Assembly (NCBI GenBank): GCA_004352715.1
Contig: SCFE01000052.1
Span: 1,229,797 to 1,293,796, forward strand
Length of the DNA: 64,000 nucleotides
DNA from: Hofstenia miamia
Taxonomy: Eukaryota; Xenacoelomorpha; Acoela
Direction of reading: 5' to 3'
Shown here: piece after piece, positions 1 to 12,297 of the stretch
How positions within the stretch are numbered: the first letter of the stretch is position 1
Layout: every line of letters begins with the position of its first letter
The notes under the pieces: model-generated
What the model saw: the letters and a program-made list of their open reading frames with translations, nothing else
Told to the model about the DNA's origin: nothing
The model's database searches: none
Position numbers and translations under genes: made by a program

Positions 1-130
1 TATATATATATATATATATATATTAATTTTATGTTAGCAAATAGGACATAGAAATAGACCAATTTTATTTTGAAGTATAGAAATAGAATATATATATTTT
101 TTAATTTGAATATGATTCTGATTTTCAAAG

Positions 131-186
131 ATCCGGTTAAATCCGGTTAAGTTATGAAGATATCCGCTCCGGTTAATCCGGTTAAG
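131..186. repeat. CCGGTTAA repeat cluster
   Basis: Four copies of CCGGTTAA occur in about 55 bases. The same octamer is in the termini of the 2532-3099 element, so this may be the end of another copy. Confidence 0.4.
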
Positions 187-860
187 GTATATTGGGACGC
201 ACAGCACAAATTACTAATATCTCTTTTACTATCACACTTTTCGTATTCTTCTATTTTGTTTACCAATGTAACTAAGAAAATTTTTCAAAAAAAGTTTTTA
301 ATTGAGCAATTAATACAATCTGTAATAAAAAATATCAAGACAAATTGTCAGAAAATCATAATGTAGAACCACAAGAATACTTATTCAAATTAAATTGCTT
401 CTTACTATTTTGAAAAAGATCTTCACTTGCCTTAAATAAAATGTCCACATACGAATTAAGACTTATCACAAAATCAAATTTAAAAAGAAAATAGGAGATA
501 AATTGCTTACCAAATCTACAATTGATTAATGGAATAAGCTCCATCAGGATATAAAAGAAGAAATTATTAAAATTTCATTAAAAAATGAAGATTAAATATT
601 TTGGAAATTAATATAAGAAAGTGAATAAAACGTAACAAAACTAATACAAAATCAAAAACCACGAGATTAAATCCTCAAGTACATCAAACTTCCAATTCCA
701 AGATTATCATAAAGTTTTTATCAACCAAGTGAATTTGTATGTTATTTAATTCTTTATAAGTGTCAATCACTATATTTGTAAAAATCAAATGAATTAATAA
801 ATGATTTTCTGGAAAAAACTTCAAGAGGCCAAAGATGTAAACACAACCACTCTATGTTTT

Positions 861-900
861 CCTCTCTCGTTCTTTCTCTTTCCCTCTCTTTCTCTCTCTA

Positions 901-935
<35 letters not shown>

Positions 936-1200
936 NNNNNNNNNNNNNNNNNNNNNNNNNNNNNNNNNNNNNNNNNNNNNNNNNNNNNNNNNNNNNNNNN
1001 NNNNNNNNNNNNNNNNNNNNNNNNNNNNNNNNNNNNNNNNNNNNNNNNNNNNNNNNNNNNNNNNNNNNNNNNNNNNNNNNNNNNNNNNNNNNNNNNNNNN
1101 NNNNNNNNNNNNNNNNNNNNNNNNNNNNNNNNNNNNNNNNNNNNNNNNNNNNNNNNNNNNNNNNNNNNNNNNNNNNNNNNNNNNNNNNNNNNNNNNNNNN

Positions 1201-1230
<30 letters not shown>
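861..1230. repeat. (TC)n then (TA)n tract with assembly gap
   Basis: A CT-rich tract (861-900) leads into (TA)n, then N from 936 to 1200, then (TA)n to 1230. Confidence 0.9.
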
Positions 1231-1238
<8 letters not shown>

Positions 1239-1540
1239 TAGTGGCGGCCCTGATGGTAAAAGTCGCAGCCGTCCGCAATTATTGAACCTGTATAAATCCG
1301 TAATGTTGTGATGCTCACAACACAACTTTACATTCGGTCCCATTGCGCAATAAAGAAGCGGATTCACTTAATACTTATTGCAAAAACCCTGCTGAATTCA
1401 ATTTGCAAGTAAAAATACAGTTGAGCTTGTGGCCGCTAAGAACCGTGATCTAAAAATTAAAGCCGTCGTCGGAACAGCCGTATTGGTTAAAGCAGTGGTC
1501 TGCGTTTGTCGTAAAACGCTAATACATGTAAGTAGGAATG
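1231..1540. other. Relatively GC-rich island, unassigned
   Basis: This stretch has clearly more G and C than its surroundings (gtggcggccctgatgg, gccgtcgtcggaacagccg). No frame resembles a known protein. It is not the missing RRM3 in any frame I read. It may be a conserved non-coding element, an unknown exon or a transposon interior. Confidence 0.3.
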
Positions 1541-1576
1541 TATGCATATATAAAGTATATGTACATATACAGTATG

Positions 1577-1580
<4 letters not shown>

Positions 1581-1637
<57 letters not shown>

Positions 1638-1639
1638 TA
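1581..1639. repeat. (TA)n microsatellite
   Basis: Near-perfect TA repeat with one G interruption at its right end. Confidence 0.95.
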
Positions 1640-2531
1640 TTTTAACAATGCTTCTTGATTTAAGGAATTCCAAGTATTATTGGAAATGGAAAACGTCCAC
1701 ATGTTAGAAACTAATGACGATCAAGGCTTCATGCAGTCATTTCAATTGAGACTACATTCAAATTCCAAAACTTGCCCCAAATATACTACGAGAAAAATGC
1801 GGGCTTATATTATCCAGAACTGTTGATTTATAAATGAATTTTGAATTTCTGATTCTTCATCAGAAATTTGAATTGATTCGCATTGTATATTATTTCAGCC
1901 GAAAAGAGGACTATATCTCAAAGTTAACAATACTTTGAGACCAGTTTGAGATGCATAATTTGACAATTCCGTCATTTGACGCACTAAATCGAAATGGCGA
2001 ATTATTTTTTCTGCGCATCCTCGTTTAAGAAGTTTGCCAATTCATTTTTGTTGCAGTTAATTACATTTTACTCTTCACCGCTTATAAAAATTCACCGTTC
2101 AAATGTCAATATTGTATTGTTAAACTGACTTCAATAAACCAAAAGAAGCGAGTAAATTAATGCAGAGATTCGTTTTATAATAAGTCGACTGTGACAACTC
2201 GGATGTCTGGGAGAAAGTAATTAATCCCAATGGTTTCATCTTATGATTATATGCGTGGAGATTGCGTAGATTTTAAGCTTTTTTAATTAGTCACTGGTTC
2301 GAATTACGATTTTAATTTCATCGTATAATTTGGAAGCAGAATGACCGTTGACCACATAAATTGATGTTTAGCGCGTCAAGTTCATTCAACAAATACTCTA
2401 AAATCCCATATAGAATTAAGATAAGCATTGAAAAGTCGTACTAAGAGATTTCACAGCAAACAAAATTCGACAAGAATTACGGATATGCGGTTGAATCTGG
2501 GCATTGAATGAACTTTGAATAAATCTAGATA

Positions 2532-3099
2532 TTGTGGTGGTGAATTTTACTTTAACCGTTTAATTGACCTCAAATTAACCGGTTAACGGGCTAACCAAAA
2601 TCTACTCTTGGGCATAGGTGTATTACATTCAAAATTTATTCAAATTCAAAAATAAAATGGCTTTGGGCAGCCTATGTGACATCCTGCCGACAGTGAAAAT
2701 GTACCGAATGTACTGAAGCAGCTCTCAGAACTAGCAGGCGTTGCTGAGATCTGGAGGGATATGTTGGGGTGTTCCTTCCACTATTTCAGTGGGTCGCTAG
2801 CCAGACACACCTCGGTACTATTTTCGTATTTTAAAATTTCATCGAAAACCGTCTGGACCCTTTTGCACTTGTGGATTCAGTTTCTTCGTAACTATGTTCC
2901 AAGGAAAGTAACTTCAGTTCCTCCTTGACAATGTTATATACATCCTTTCGTATGTCAACTGTTTTCAAATAACCCAAATATATATCGAGGATGAATTGGC
3001 AAAAAAAAGTGGCGCACGACATGCAAAATTTGAAGGAGAGAAATAACATCGATTAAGAAAATTTCGGCTAACCGGTTAATCGATTAACCACCACCAGCT
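2532..3099. mobile_element. Probable 568-bp hAT-like non-autonomous element
   Basis: The left end has TGGTGGTGAATTTTACTTTAA, then AATTAACCGGTTAACGGGCTAACC. The right end, inverted, reads CTGGTGGTGGTTAATCGATT, then AACCGGTTAGCCG. Both ends share TGGTGGTG and a palindromic TTAACCGGTTAA core. Possible target copies are degenerate. The interior (2660-2820) is relatively GC-rich and unrecognised. Confidence 0.5.
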
Positions 3100-5633
3100 T
3101 TCAATAAACACCATTCCAATTACATAAGTGATTTTGCCACAGACATAATCAGTTTTATGCGATTTTTGCAAATTTTTTACATCCACATTTCTACAATTTT
3201 TGAAATAATTAAAACAAATGCCTATTTGCAAAAATATTAAACTTTTAATTTTAAATATATTTTAAATTTTGTATTTCACGTAAAATAAATATTGAAAACG
3301 AACAAAATTATATGTTATACCTGCAACCATAACCACATTTAAAAACTTTGACAAAAATACTGTTGCATAACTTTTGACCGAAATTGTATAATTCGCAGGT
3401 TATTTGAACTAATTAAAGATTTATTGTGTATAGGTAGTTACCTCAACCTCCCCAGGAATTTTTTGGATATTTTTATGATTTCTTGAAAAATTTAAACGCC
3501 TATAACTCACGTACTAATACAACTACCTAAAATATGAAAGCGTCACAACAAAGAGAAGAGTCCTTCCTTTCATTTTCGTTCTTAATATTCCACCCGACCC
3601 TGCCTACATATAAAGAGAAAGCTAAGATTGGTTGTTTATCATTTGGGCTTTTGAAATCCTGAAAATTAGAAATAGTGAGAATTTAATGTTTTGTAAAAAT
3701 TGGAATTTTCAATTTCAAGTAATTCACCCACAGCAATTACATTTTAATCAATATTTTCAACATCACGTTGGTGCACGTTCACCAATAGTTGTTTTCAGAT
3801 CTCAGGATTTTCAAATTTCAAAACAGGCTTTCTAGAGAATTGCTTGAAAATCAGCAAAAAAAATTTTTTCTGTAAATTTGGTGGGCAATTTAAGGATAAT
3901 ATCGAAAGTGGAATATAAAATATTGACATTTGGTTTAATGTAAACTCTGTGTTAATATTACATGGTTTTTTGATATTAAAATGTATCAAAAATTATAGTT
4001 ACTTTGAACAAAGCTTAACTAAAATTATGAAAATCAGTCCAAGGTACCAAATCCACTTTCACCAATAACATGCTCATATAACTATTGTGGAGAAGTTTTC
4101 ACTAAAAACAATGAAAAACAGTCGTGTAGCATTCGTGTAAGATAAGAGGAAATGTATAGACTATGCACATGAACACTTCAATCACAAATTAACCTAAGCT
4201 ATTTCTGCATATCTTGGAAAGTGACTTATTGTAAGTGTTTATTTCAGGAGCAAAGGACGAGGTCACTATAATCGTTAATAGTTATATAAAAGCATTTGGA
4301 ATAAACTCCCTCTTTTGTACTTTAGAGAGCTTACTATTGTATTTCTGAAACTATTTCTCCTCATTTTTTGATTTATATAATTGATGTAGACCAGTAGTGC
4401 TTACCCAATTACATTTGCTGTCCATTTTAAGTTGTTCGCAATGATATTAATGAAAAATAAATTCACTAGAGAATTAATTACTGTAACACTTTGGGTGGTA
4501 GAATCAGGAAAATCATCAGTTTGTAAAATAATTTGCGTCAGCAAGTCTATGGAATGAAATCTCTTTTTAGAACTGTTGATTCTTGCCATTTATTGAAGCA
4601 AAGCAAATTAGCAATGCTGGAAGGAATTAATTAAACCCAAAGAACATGTTTTACGCATAAATTAAAATTGCAAAGCAAGCAAGTAGATCTAAACATAGTG
4701 ATGATATTTTTGAAGACAATTTGATAAAAATTATTTATTTTGCTACCAAACATTTAAGATAGCTGAAGAACTTTTTACATTTAATAGAAAAATGAAATGT
4801 CGGAGATATTCTCAATATCAGTAAAATGACTAATATCTAAGTCTGTTTTAAAGAAATAGCATTTTGTGTGATCCCGGAAGGTTCAGACAATTAGTTTAGA
4901 AGAGAACGAAATCTAGTCCATCTTTTGAGATAGCTAAATTTTTCAAAAATTGAAATTATAAAAAAGATTATTTATTCACTTTTATGTAATCTATAATATA
5001 GCTACAATCAAATATCAAGAATAGTGTTTTTATGTTAATGATGAATTTGGTAGGAGGAATTTCAAAAATGAGATGTGTTTATAACTTGAGTTGTTGCATT
5101 GAGGAAGACAAGAGAATTTCAAGATCAATACACGTAATGCTTCAGAAATGTTAGAAGAAAATTGATAAAGAATACAATTATTGAAGGAAACTCAAATCAT
5201 ATCAGCTTCAAGCAATTAATATGAACTAAGTCCTCAGAACAAGTAATTAAGTACCTAATGCAATAAATGAAATTTATTGTTTTTTAGGAAAATATTAAAA
5301 CAGGAGTTTGATAAGCGAGGCATGTCGGTGGAATTGTATCCCCACTGACTCTCATTTGAAAACAACATAACAGTGTTAGATTTTGGAATATATAATCAAT
5401 TCCCAATTGATTCATTAATAAACCTCAGTGTTACTTAAAGGTGCGACCATTATTTCTGACTTAATAAATTTTCCAGTGAATTGAGTGAAAGTTTTTATAG
5501 TATGTAATATAAAATGCAAATCGCTGAATTCCCTGGTTATTTATGCAATTACAAAAAAGTCATTGGAATAATTTAACCTGTTTGTTTATAGATCGCCAAG
5601 ATCATAAAGCTACTATTCATAAAACAATCATTT

Positions 5634-5637
<4 letters not shown>

Positions 5638-5672
<35 letters not shown>
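5638..5672. repeat. (TA)n microsatellite
   Basis: TA repeat. Another lies at 6033-6061. Confidence 0.95.
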
Positions 5673-5675
<3 letters not shown>

Positions 5676-6030
5676 CATTGTATATAAATATAATTCTTAT
5701 ATCGTAGAAACTAAGCGACATTTTATAACAAGAATTAATGAACACCTTTACGGACCACTAAGATTAGAAATTTATGCACATATACATCAACCAAGATCAG
5801 AAAATTTCAATATAATTATCAGAACATCAAATACTAAAATCGCAGAAGCAATAATTATTAATCATGCCGAAAAGTCCAAATTATTAAACAGGCAGAAAAC
5901 GAATAGTTCTTTTCTGCATTTATTTTAGAGCATGCATTAAATATCTGTAATATTAAGTGTAGTTGATTGAAAATTTATTAATTCCCACAAAATTTGTATA
6001 TCTAAAGATGATTTAGTAAATCAAAACCGG

Positions 6031-6062
<32 letters not shown>

Positions 6063-7018
6063 CCTATGTAAGCCTACTAGTAGAATTTTTACAAGGACAA
6101 TATAGTGTCCTTGGGTTTTATTTGATTTGCATTAACAGCATGGTATGCTCTAAACAAACACTTGTTTTGACTTGAAACTCAAAACATAACTAATGTACAC
6201 AAATTCATGGCAATAAGAATATATAAACACATATGCTATTTATTGATGCCTTAAAACTGTCAGCCATTCGAAATGGATATCGTCTACATTGTTTTTTTAA
6301 ATAAGTCAAAAGATGAAAAGTACGATTAAAACCGTTAGATCAATGCGATAAAAATTATGAATATTAATTCTTAGCTGCATTCTATAAATTTTTAATAACT
6401 TTAAATTTCGCAGTCAGATTTCTTGTAATTATATCTCTCAAAGTGACTTGCATATCAAAGAGTTTCCGCTAAAAACCACCTTTAGAACTTAACTTAAGAA
6501 TTTCTGAAATCGAAAAAGCTGCTTTAAATGTTCTGTTTACATCATGAATAATTAATCATTTAATAAATTTCGGAATAAATTCATTAAATTGGTTGGAACT
6601 TACAAGTTTTAGATTTCTCGAATGAAATGACAAAATTACATAATTCATTGCACGATGTCTTTATCTCCCCTAAGACAAATAATTTTTCAATTTGGATTCT
6701 AACATTTCATAGAATAAATAGGAATGTTTATTAATATTTGAAAATTCTATTTGATTATTTTTGATAAGCTACACAACAGCAGGATACGGAGCTGAACATA
6801 GAAAAACTAGAACAGCCTTTTCTCTTATATTAGCTCATAGATTAAATTTTTAGGTTCTAAATGAATTTATTGAAAAAATTTTTTACTGTAATTAATTTCA
6901 TTAAAACTCAAATTTTTTATATCCCTAGTGAATACACTTATGGTATAAATCTTAAGCCTTGAAACATACTTTCAATGAATATTTATCCATAAAAAATTAC
7001 CTGATTCAGAATAATATA

Positions 7019-7221
7019 CCATATATATATATATNNNNNNNNNNNNNNNNNNNNNNNNNNNNNNNNNNNNNNNNNNNNNNNNNNNNNNNNNNNNNNNNNN
7101 NNNNNNNNNNNNNNNNNNNNNNNNNNNNNNNNNNNNNNNNNNNNNNNNNNNNNNNNNNNNNNNNNNNNNNNNNNNATATATATATATATATATAAATATA
7201 ATATATATATATATATATATA
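7019..7221. repeat. (TA)n tract with assembly gap
   Basis: TA repeat on both sides of N 7035-7175; the right side has two AAATATA interruptions. Confidence 0.9.
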
Positions 7222-8159
7222 AATATAAACTATATATTAAAAAACTAAATTCAAATTTAACAAATAGGTATTCATAGGAAGTAAGACACTAATTAAAAAA
7301 ATGAAGGCACCAAGTTGTCTGCAATTATGGTCAACTAGAGTTATTAATCTAATTAATGTAATTTGTCAATCAAAAATTTAAAATGCATACAAATTAAATT
7401 TATTGAATTTTGATTTAGTGTTCCTGCATGACAGTTGTCACATCGATATAAACTAAAAATATATCACGTTTGAACTTTGACTATTACTTTAAAGTTGTCG
7501 TCTAACAGGTGCAGTCACTAGCCCGAAAACTCATGGTAGAAATTCAACAGAACAAACATCTTAGAAAAAAATAGATTTAGTCTAATGCCAAAAATTCAAA
7601 TCCATCTAACCTGTTGACATTTTTTAAAAAACGTCGCCTATCTTTTGGAGTTATTAAAATGAAATATTAAATACTTCTTCCTCAATGCATTATTTGGTAA
7701 ATATTAGTTGGTATGAATTGAGAAACTTTGGTGCTCAATTGTGAACGATTTTAAACTTCAATCTTCAATTTTTCAAACAAGATATCAGAATCGTATTTCA
7801 AGTTCATTATGTTTACAAATTTTAAAAAGCATTTTTTTATGTAATAATTGATTGGCTATTCATTAGAATTCTCCTGAAAGTTTGAAAATGATATTAACCT
7901 AAAATCTAAGCTTTAGCGTTATTAACAAAACAAGTAAATTTTAACCTCATTTTTACTTATAAAATCACAATAAGATTGTTCTATACTCTAATTGTGCAAT
8001 TTTGCCAAATTAGACATATGAGAGCTTAAATTAAGTAAGCACTTCTTAAACCATGTTAATCACTGTGCTATGGTTAAGATGTTGAAATATGACGTGAAAA
8101 ATCCTTTGTTTCTTCATATTTCAAAACCAATTTATTATAAAAAAATTATATAATTTTAC

Positions 8160-8406
8160 CGAAAATTTTTAATAGAAGTTTGAAGAGAAGCGGCAAGTGA
8201 GAGAGGACTCGCTAATCGGCGCTGCGTTGCACTCAGATAGGCCTGTTGTAAGGCTTTCTGCGAATGATGCGTTGGAGTGTTTGCGAATTTCACACAAAGA
8301 GCTTCTTTATTAAAATTATCAAGAATAAACCCGTCGAACTTTTTTATGGCCAATTCGGCCTCATCTCTACGATCGAATCTTATGAATCCAACACCACGTG
8401 ACATCC
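8160..8406 (-). CDS. elav-like: ELAV/Hu-like RNA-binding protein, second part of RRM2 and start of hinge (exon E)
   Basis: Last recognised exon of the gene, 247 bp to a probable donor (TTTTCG|gtaaaa), with acceptor cgatttag|GGATGTC. It reads MSRGVGFIRFDRRDEAELAI, which is RNP1 of RRM2, then KKFDGFILDN...EALCVKFANTP, closing RRM2 with the ELAV signature VKFAN.P. A hinge start follows (QQAYLSATQRRLASPLSLAA). In other ELAV proteins a basic hinge of variable length separates RRM2 from RRM3. No RRM3 was recognised in the remaining 8.1 kb, so those exons are probably outside the window. If the donor is not used, the frame stops at once (CGG TAA), giving a protein that ends about 40 residues after RRM2. 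An insertion of Asp-Asn-Phe-Asn-Lys before EALCVKF departs from the usual IP.G..EPITVKF. Confidence 0.92.
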
Positions 8407-8723
8407 CTAAATCGTTCCTTACAATTTTTTGTAGCGTTTGGTCAATTTATACAAAAAATATACAGACTTGTATAATATTATATACATTACATATATATAT
8501 ATATATATAATTTATTTGTTTGTATATTAATTATGTTAAGTCTTAGCATGGATTGCTTCGTCATATTCTTAATATTGTCTGTAGATTGCGTTCAATATAA
8601 CAATGAAGTAAATATAGTATTTGCTGAAAACCGGTTAAAATGAGAAATGTCTGTAGTTGCAAAAGGTCAGACGATACCGCAGAGCTGCAGAACAACTTAA
8701 TTTAATTACTCGTCTTTTATTAC
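8407..8723 (-). other. Intron between ELAV exons D and E
   Basis: A 317-bp GT-AG intron with phase-1 junctions on both sides. It contains a short (TA)n tract near 8490-8508 and nothing else recognised. Confidence 0.85.
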
Positions 8724-8877
8724 CTGTTGTTGGATCTGCCAAAATCCGAGATGTAATAATTTGACCGCATTCAGAAAACATTCTTTCCAGTTCTGCTGCT
8801 GACATTCCTTTGGGTATACCGCTAACATACAAATTGGCGTCTTTAATTGAAGGTGAACTTGGCCGTGCAAAAGAAAC
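8724..8877 (-). CDS. elav-like: ELAV/Hu-like RNA-binding protein, RRM1-RRM2 linker and first part of RRM2 (exon D)
   Basis: A 154-bp exon bounded by acceptor acatttag|GTTTCT and donor ACAG|gtaata, entering in phase 0. It begins [20 protein letters not shown], which matches the ELAV inter-RRM linker (VS.ARPSS..IK.ANLYVSG); NLYVSG is RNP2 of RRM2. It continues [18 protein letters not shown], then [14 protein letters not shown]. The closely spaced RRM1 and RRM2 with this short linker form the RNA-binding cleft known in HuD and HuR. The exon leaves in phase 1 and the G joins GG of the next exon to encode Gly. An in-frame readthrough past the donor would give a short non-homologous tail, so the splice is required to reach GMSRGVGF. 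Confidence 0.94.
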
Positions 8878-11800
8878 CTAAATGTCATATTATAGTTTTT
8901 AATCAATGCTAGGATTTAGTAACCTCTTGCACAATGTACACATGCTCATAATTTTCATAGGCATATGCAAATGGTTTAACTATTATCTCTTTTGGAATAA
9001 AGTGCAAGCTTCACTGAAAATAGATTACTTGCCTGGATGAAGTCTGCAATAGCTAGCAATTATAGTAATGTTAAAATAACACTACCCGAAATAAGTTAGG
9101 AAGTCGTAAACAAAACCTTTAATAAAACGCATTTGATGAAATTAGAACAATCGTGTTACAATATGAGATCTGTGTTCTTTGAAAAGAAGCTAACGGTTAA
9201 AGGGTCTGGAAGAAAATATCCCCCGAGAATACCCCATCAAAGCCTAACTTAACGAAAACTTTTACTGATTCTTAAATTGCTCGCGACGAGAATTGCATTA
9301 AATATTCAACTGGAATTAATAAAATTTAAGATAATATGAACACAAAAAACAATGAATTCACATGAATTATGCATCAAGGAATTATAAATTCATCATTGAC
9401 AGGGAAGATTGCGTTCGAAATTCAAACTTGATTTGGAAAATTCGTCGTCGTTATTGTATCGGACAGATTGACGTTAATTATGTTTCCGACAAAATCAAAT
9501 GTACATAATATGGAATTAAGTCCATCTCATCTGGATAATAAAATGCCAATTAAAAAAGTCAATATTAATTAATGGGAGGCCTTTTAAAATGAAATCGATA
9601 TTTAAAAGCAATTTGTATCAATGTTACGCAAATATCAAATGCAAGACAAATAGTTCCCGAATAAATGAAGCCACTTTTATTGATTATCAATGAACATCTA
9701 ACAGAATGCATGCAAATTATTTCGAAATTTGCTTTGCAAAATGTAATGATTAACTAACAAATTTAGAATATGCATGTATTACATGCTAAGACCTATCAAA
9801 TGATGAAAAAGGAGTGGTATGCAAAAAGTAGCAACCGAGGTCCGAAAGGAATTTCTACGAATTTCATTAAACACTTTGAAATTTTAGATTAAAAAAAATA
9901 AATCAATTTGTAATTCCAAGGTAACCGTTTTAATTTGATTGCAAAACATTGGAATTTTCTACGTTTTTAGTTGCAAATTTTTGTGTTGTTTTGACAAAAA
10001 AGGATTTACATATAATTGATGATAGTTATTAAAATACTAAATACTAAGGCCTCTGATTTACTACAAAAAATTATTATTTTACTTTAATATTTAAAGAGTA
10101 CTGAAGGCAATTTGTTACCTGTCTAATTGAAAGAGATCGCATCATGGAAGTTTAAATCATTAGTGGTTGTGTTCACCAATTTGATTTTAAAAAGTTAAAT
10201 TTATTAATAATGTTGCTTCGTTTATAAAAAAACTGTTAGTAAAAGACATGAAAACACAATACAAGAATGGGAAGCACTCATATTGGAACATATTCCGTAT
10301 ATTATTATGTCATTCTACGAAAGTAACAATATCTATATTTCTTTCCATAAAAATAGTAATGTGAAATCAAAACAATTAGCTTTCAAAAGTTAAAATTATT
10401 TTAACGAAACTCTAAAGATAACAATCTTGCATTATTAAAATTGAATAATCCAAGGGTTATTAAATAATCACACCAAGATCTACTAGTAGGTCTTGATTAT
10501 ACATGTACTTATGTATACTTTAGCAACTTTATTTTAATAGTGGAAATGTGTAGTCTCTCAAATATTAAAAATATCTCATTAAAAATAATATGACTCTGAT
10601 TAGTTGTGGATGTTTACTTTAATGCAATACAGACAAATTCAAAGCATAAACATTGTAAAATATAGTCTCGAGCCCCTCACATTTCACTGAGAGATAAATG
10701 AATTGTGATTATATTGCTATAATTTGATATTGAAGCTAACAAGGAGGCACTGCCATGAAACCACAACAGCTAAATTTTAGATTTGAATGACTTTTAGACA
10801 ACAACCTTAATTTGTGTAGCGTAGCTATAACTCTACATCCACTAGCCATACTTTTACGCAACAAATTGATTTGTGTTCATTTTGACCAAAATTATCCAAG
10901 CCTCTTAAGAAATATCGAAAGCTTTTTACATGGACACATCTATGAGGCTGGACCCGCTCATGCAAGAAAAAAATATTTATATTAAAACATATTCCTGTGC
11001 TCGAAGTATATGCAAACATTTTTTTTTCCAATGAGAAATCCGATTTTTTTTAAAAAATTTTTCAAATTCTTTCCTTGTCTAGGGTTCAGAAGATGAGAGA
11101 TTTAATGTCAATGGGAACAACAGCTATTTTAAAATATTGTTTTCTGAAGACAAATTGGATGACAGGACCGAGGCAGATCTCGAAAAAGAAAGAGGAGACA
11201 ATGTTTTATCTTGTGGTGCTTTCAGATTTTAAATATCATCATTAATTAGTGAATTATCTGCGTTTATAAATTTTTTGGGAACAACAAAAGATTTTGAAAA
11301 ATTCCTAGTGGAAATGGGGTTAATGTTACAAACAGTTTTTTTCTCAAATTTTTTTCTAAGCCTATTGAGAAATTGGGAAGAAATCGTAGGATATTGTATC
11401 GCAACATCAATTGGTGGGTGCATAAATCTTGAAGATGGATGAAAAAACTCACAATTGGGAACAATCACTTGCGATGACCTGCATTTGAATTAACGAGATT
11501 AAAGTGCTATCAGGGCGTACTCACACACCAAACTACACTGAAAATGAAAATAGGAGAATATGTGTTTCGCTTTGGTGTTGCTCGTACCGATGTCATTAGA
11601 GAATTTCAATTTATTGTAGTAAGATTTTAAATGTATGAATGGGTGATTGTTTTGCAAAATACAAATTATCCTCATACGTTTATATTATTTCTGCAGATTT
11701 GCTGAAACATATTCTTACATGACTTCTACTTCACTTATTAAAGTTCAAATACTGTTCTTTACGCAATTACACTTAAGTCGAACTAGTAGAATCATTATTT

Positions 11801-12193
11801 TAACTAAAATGAAAGACGAATAACTTAATTTTTGTATGTAATTTAACTATGTAATGCTTAGAATATTATAAAATTAAATTAACTTTAATGCGCAAAGTAG
11901 ATTTGGAGGTGACAAACTCTTAAATAATTCCTTAAAAAATTTAGCCAAGAACACGAAACTAACATTTTTAGTTCATTTCGAATTACTTGACTCACTGAAG
12001 TTTAATAGGTTTTTATAGTGGCTATCTTAAAAATATCATTTCCAAATTATAAGATATTATAATACAATACTTCAAAATTTATAAACAACTAAAATAATTT
12101 GGAATTTTCTATTTAATAAATCATTGGTTTAGTTAGGTGAAAAGTGCAAATTATTTTTAATAATTATTAATATTGTGTCAGAAACTGTCCCAC
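8878..12193 (-). other. Intron between ELAV exons C and D
   Basis: A 3.3-kb AT-rich GT-AG intron. I see no exon, transposon terminus or RNA gene in it. The stop-free stretches near 10825-11031 and 11229-11468 match nothing I recognise and have intron-like composition. Confidence 0.75.
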
Positions 12194-12297
12194 CTTGATT
12201 TTTTTCGATCCAACGACGGCACCATTTAATTTTTCAACAGCCATTGACGCTTCAATAGGATCTTTAAAGTTGACGAAAGCATAGCAGAGGCTTTGGC
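12194..12297 (-). CDS. elav-like: ELAV/Hu-like RNA-binding protein, second part of RRM1 (exon C)
   Basis: A 104-bp exon carrying the second half of RRM1. It is bounded by acceptor tttttag|GCCAAAG and donor ATCAAG|gtggga and enters in phase 1, leaving in phase 0. It reads QSLCYAFVNFKDPIEASM, then AVEKLNGAVVGSKKIK. The standard ELAV sequence at this point is QSLGYGFVNY..., so RNP1 here carries Cys and Ala at the two usual Gly positions. The Tyr and Phe that stack on RNA bases are kept (Y-A-F-V). The exon lies in an intron landscape with no other coding signal: 11.6 kb upstream and 3.3 kb downstream. The exon boundaries match the neighbouring exons exactly in phase, so it is well supported despite its small size. 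Confidence 0.9.

Larger units (their letters stand above)
3100..8159. other. AT-rich stretch without recognised gene
   Basis: No RRM3, transposase or RT motif was found. It holds (TA)n tracts at 5638, 6033 and 7019. If the ELAV gene continues leftwards, this is intron or 3' region. Confidence 0.6.

Noticed and set aside
1429-1707. A 92-codon frame with an Ala/Val-rich start
   Set aside because: More than a third is (TA)n translation and the rest has no recognised motif.
2290-2306. tRNA-like B box (GGTTCGAATT)
   Set aside because: No cloverleaf or A box could be placed upstream; probably chance.
1-8159. The missing ELAV RRM3 exon
   Set aside because: I looked on the minus strand for the KGFGFV and L..LF.PFG patterns and found none.
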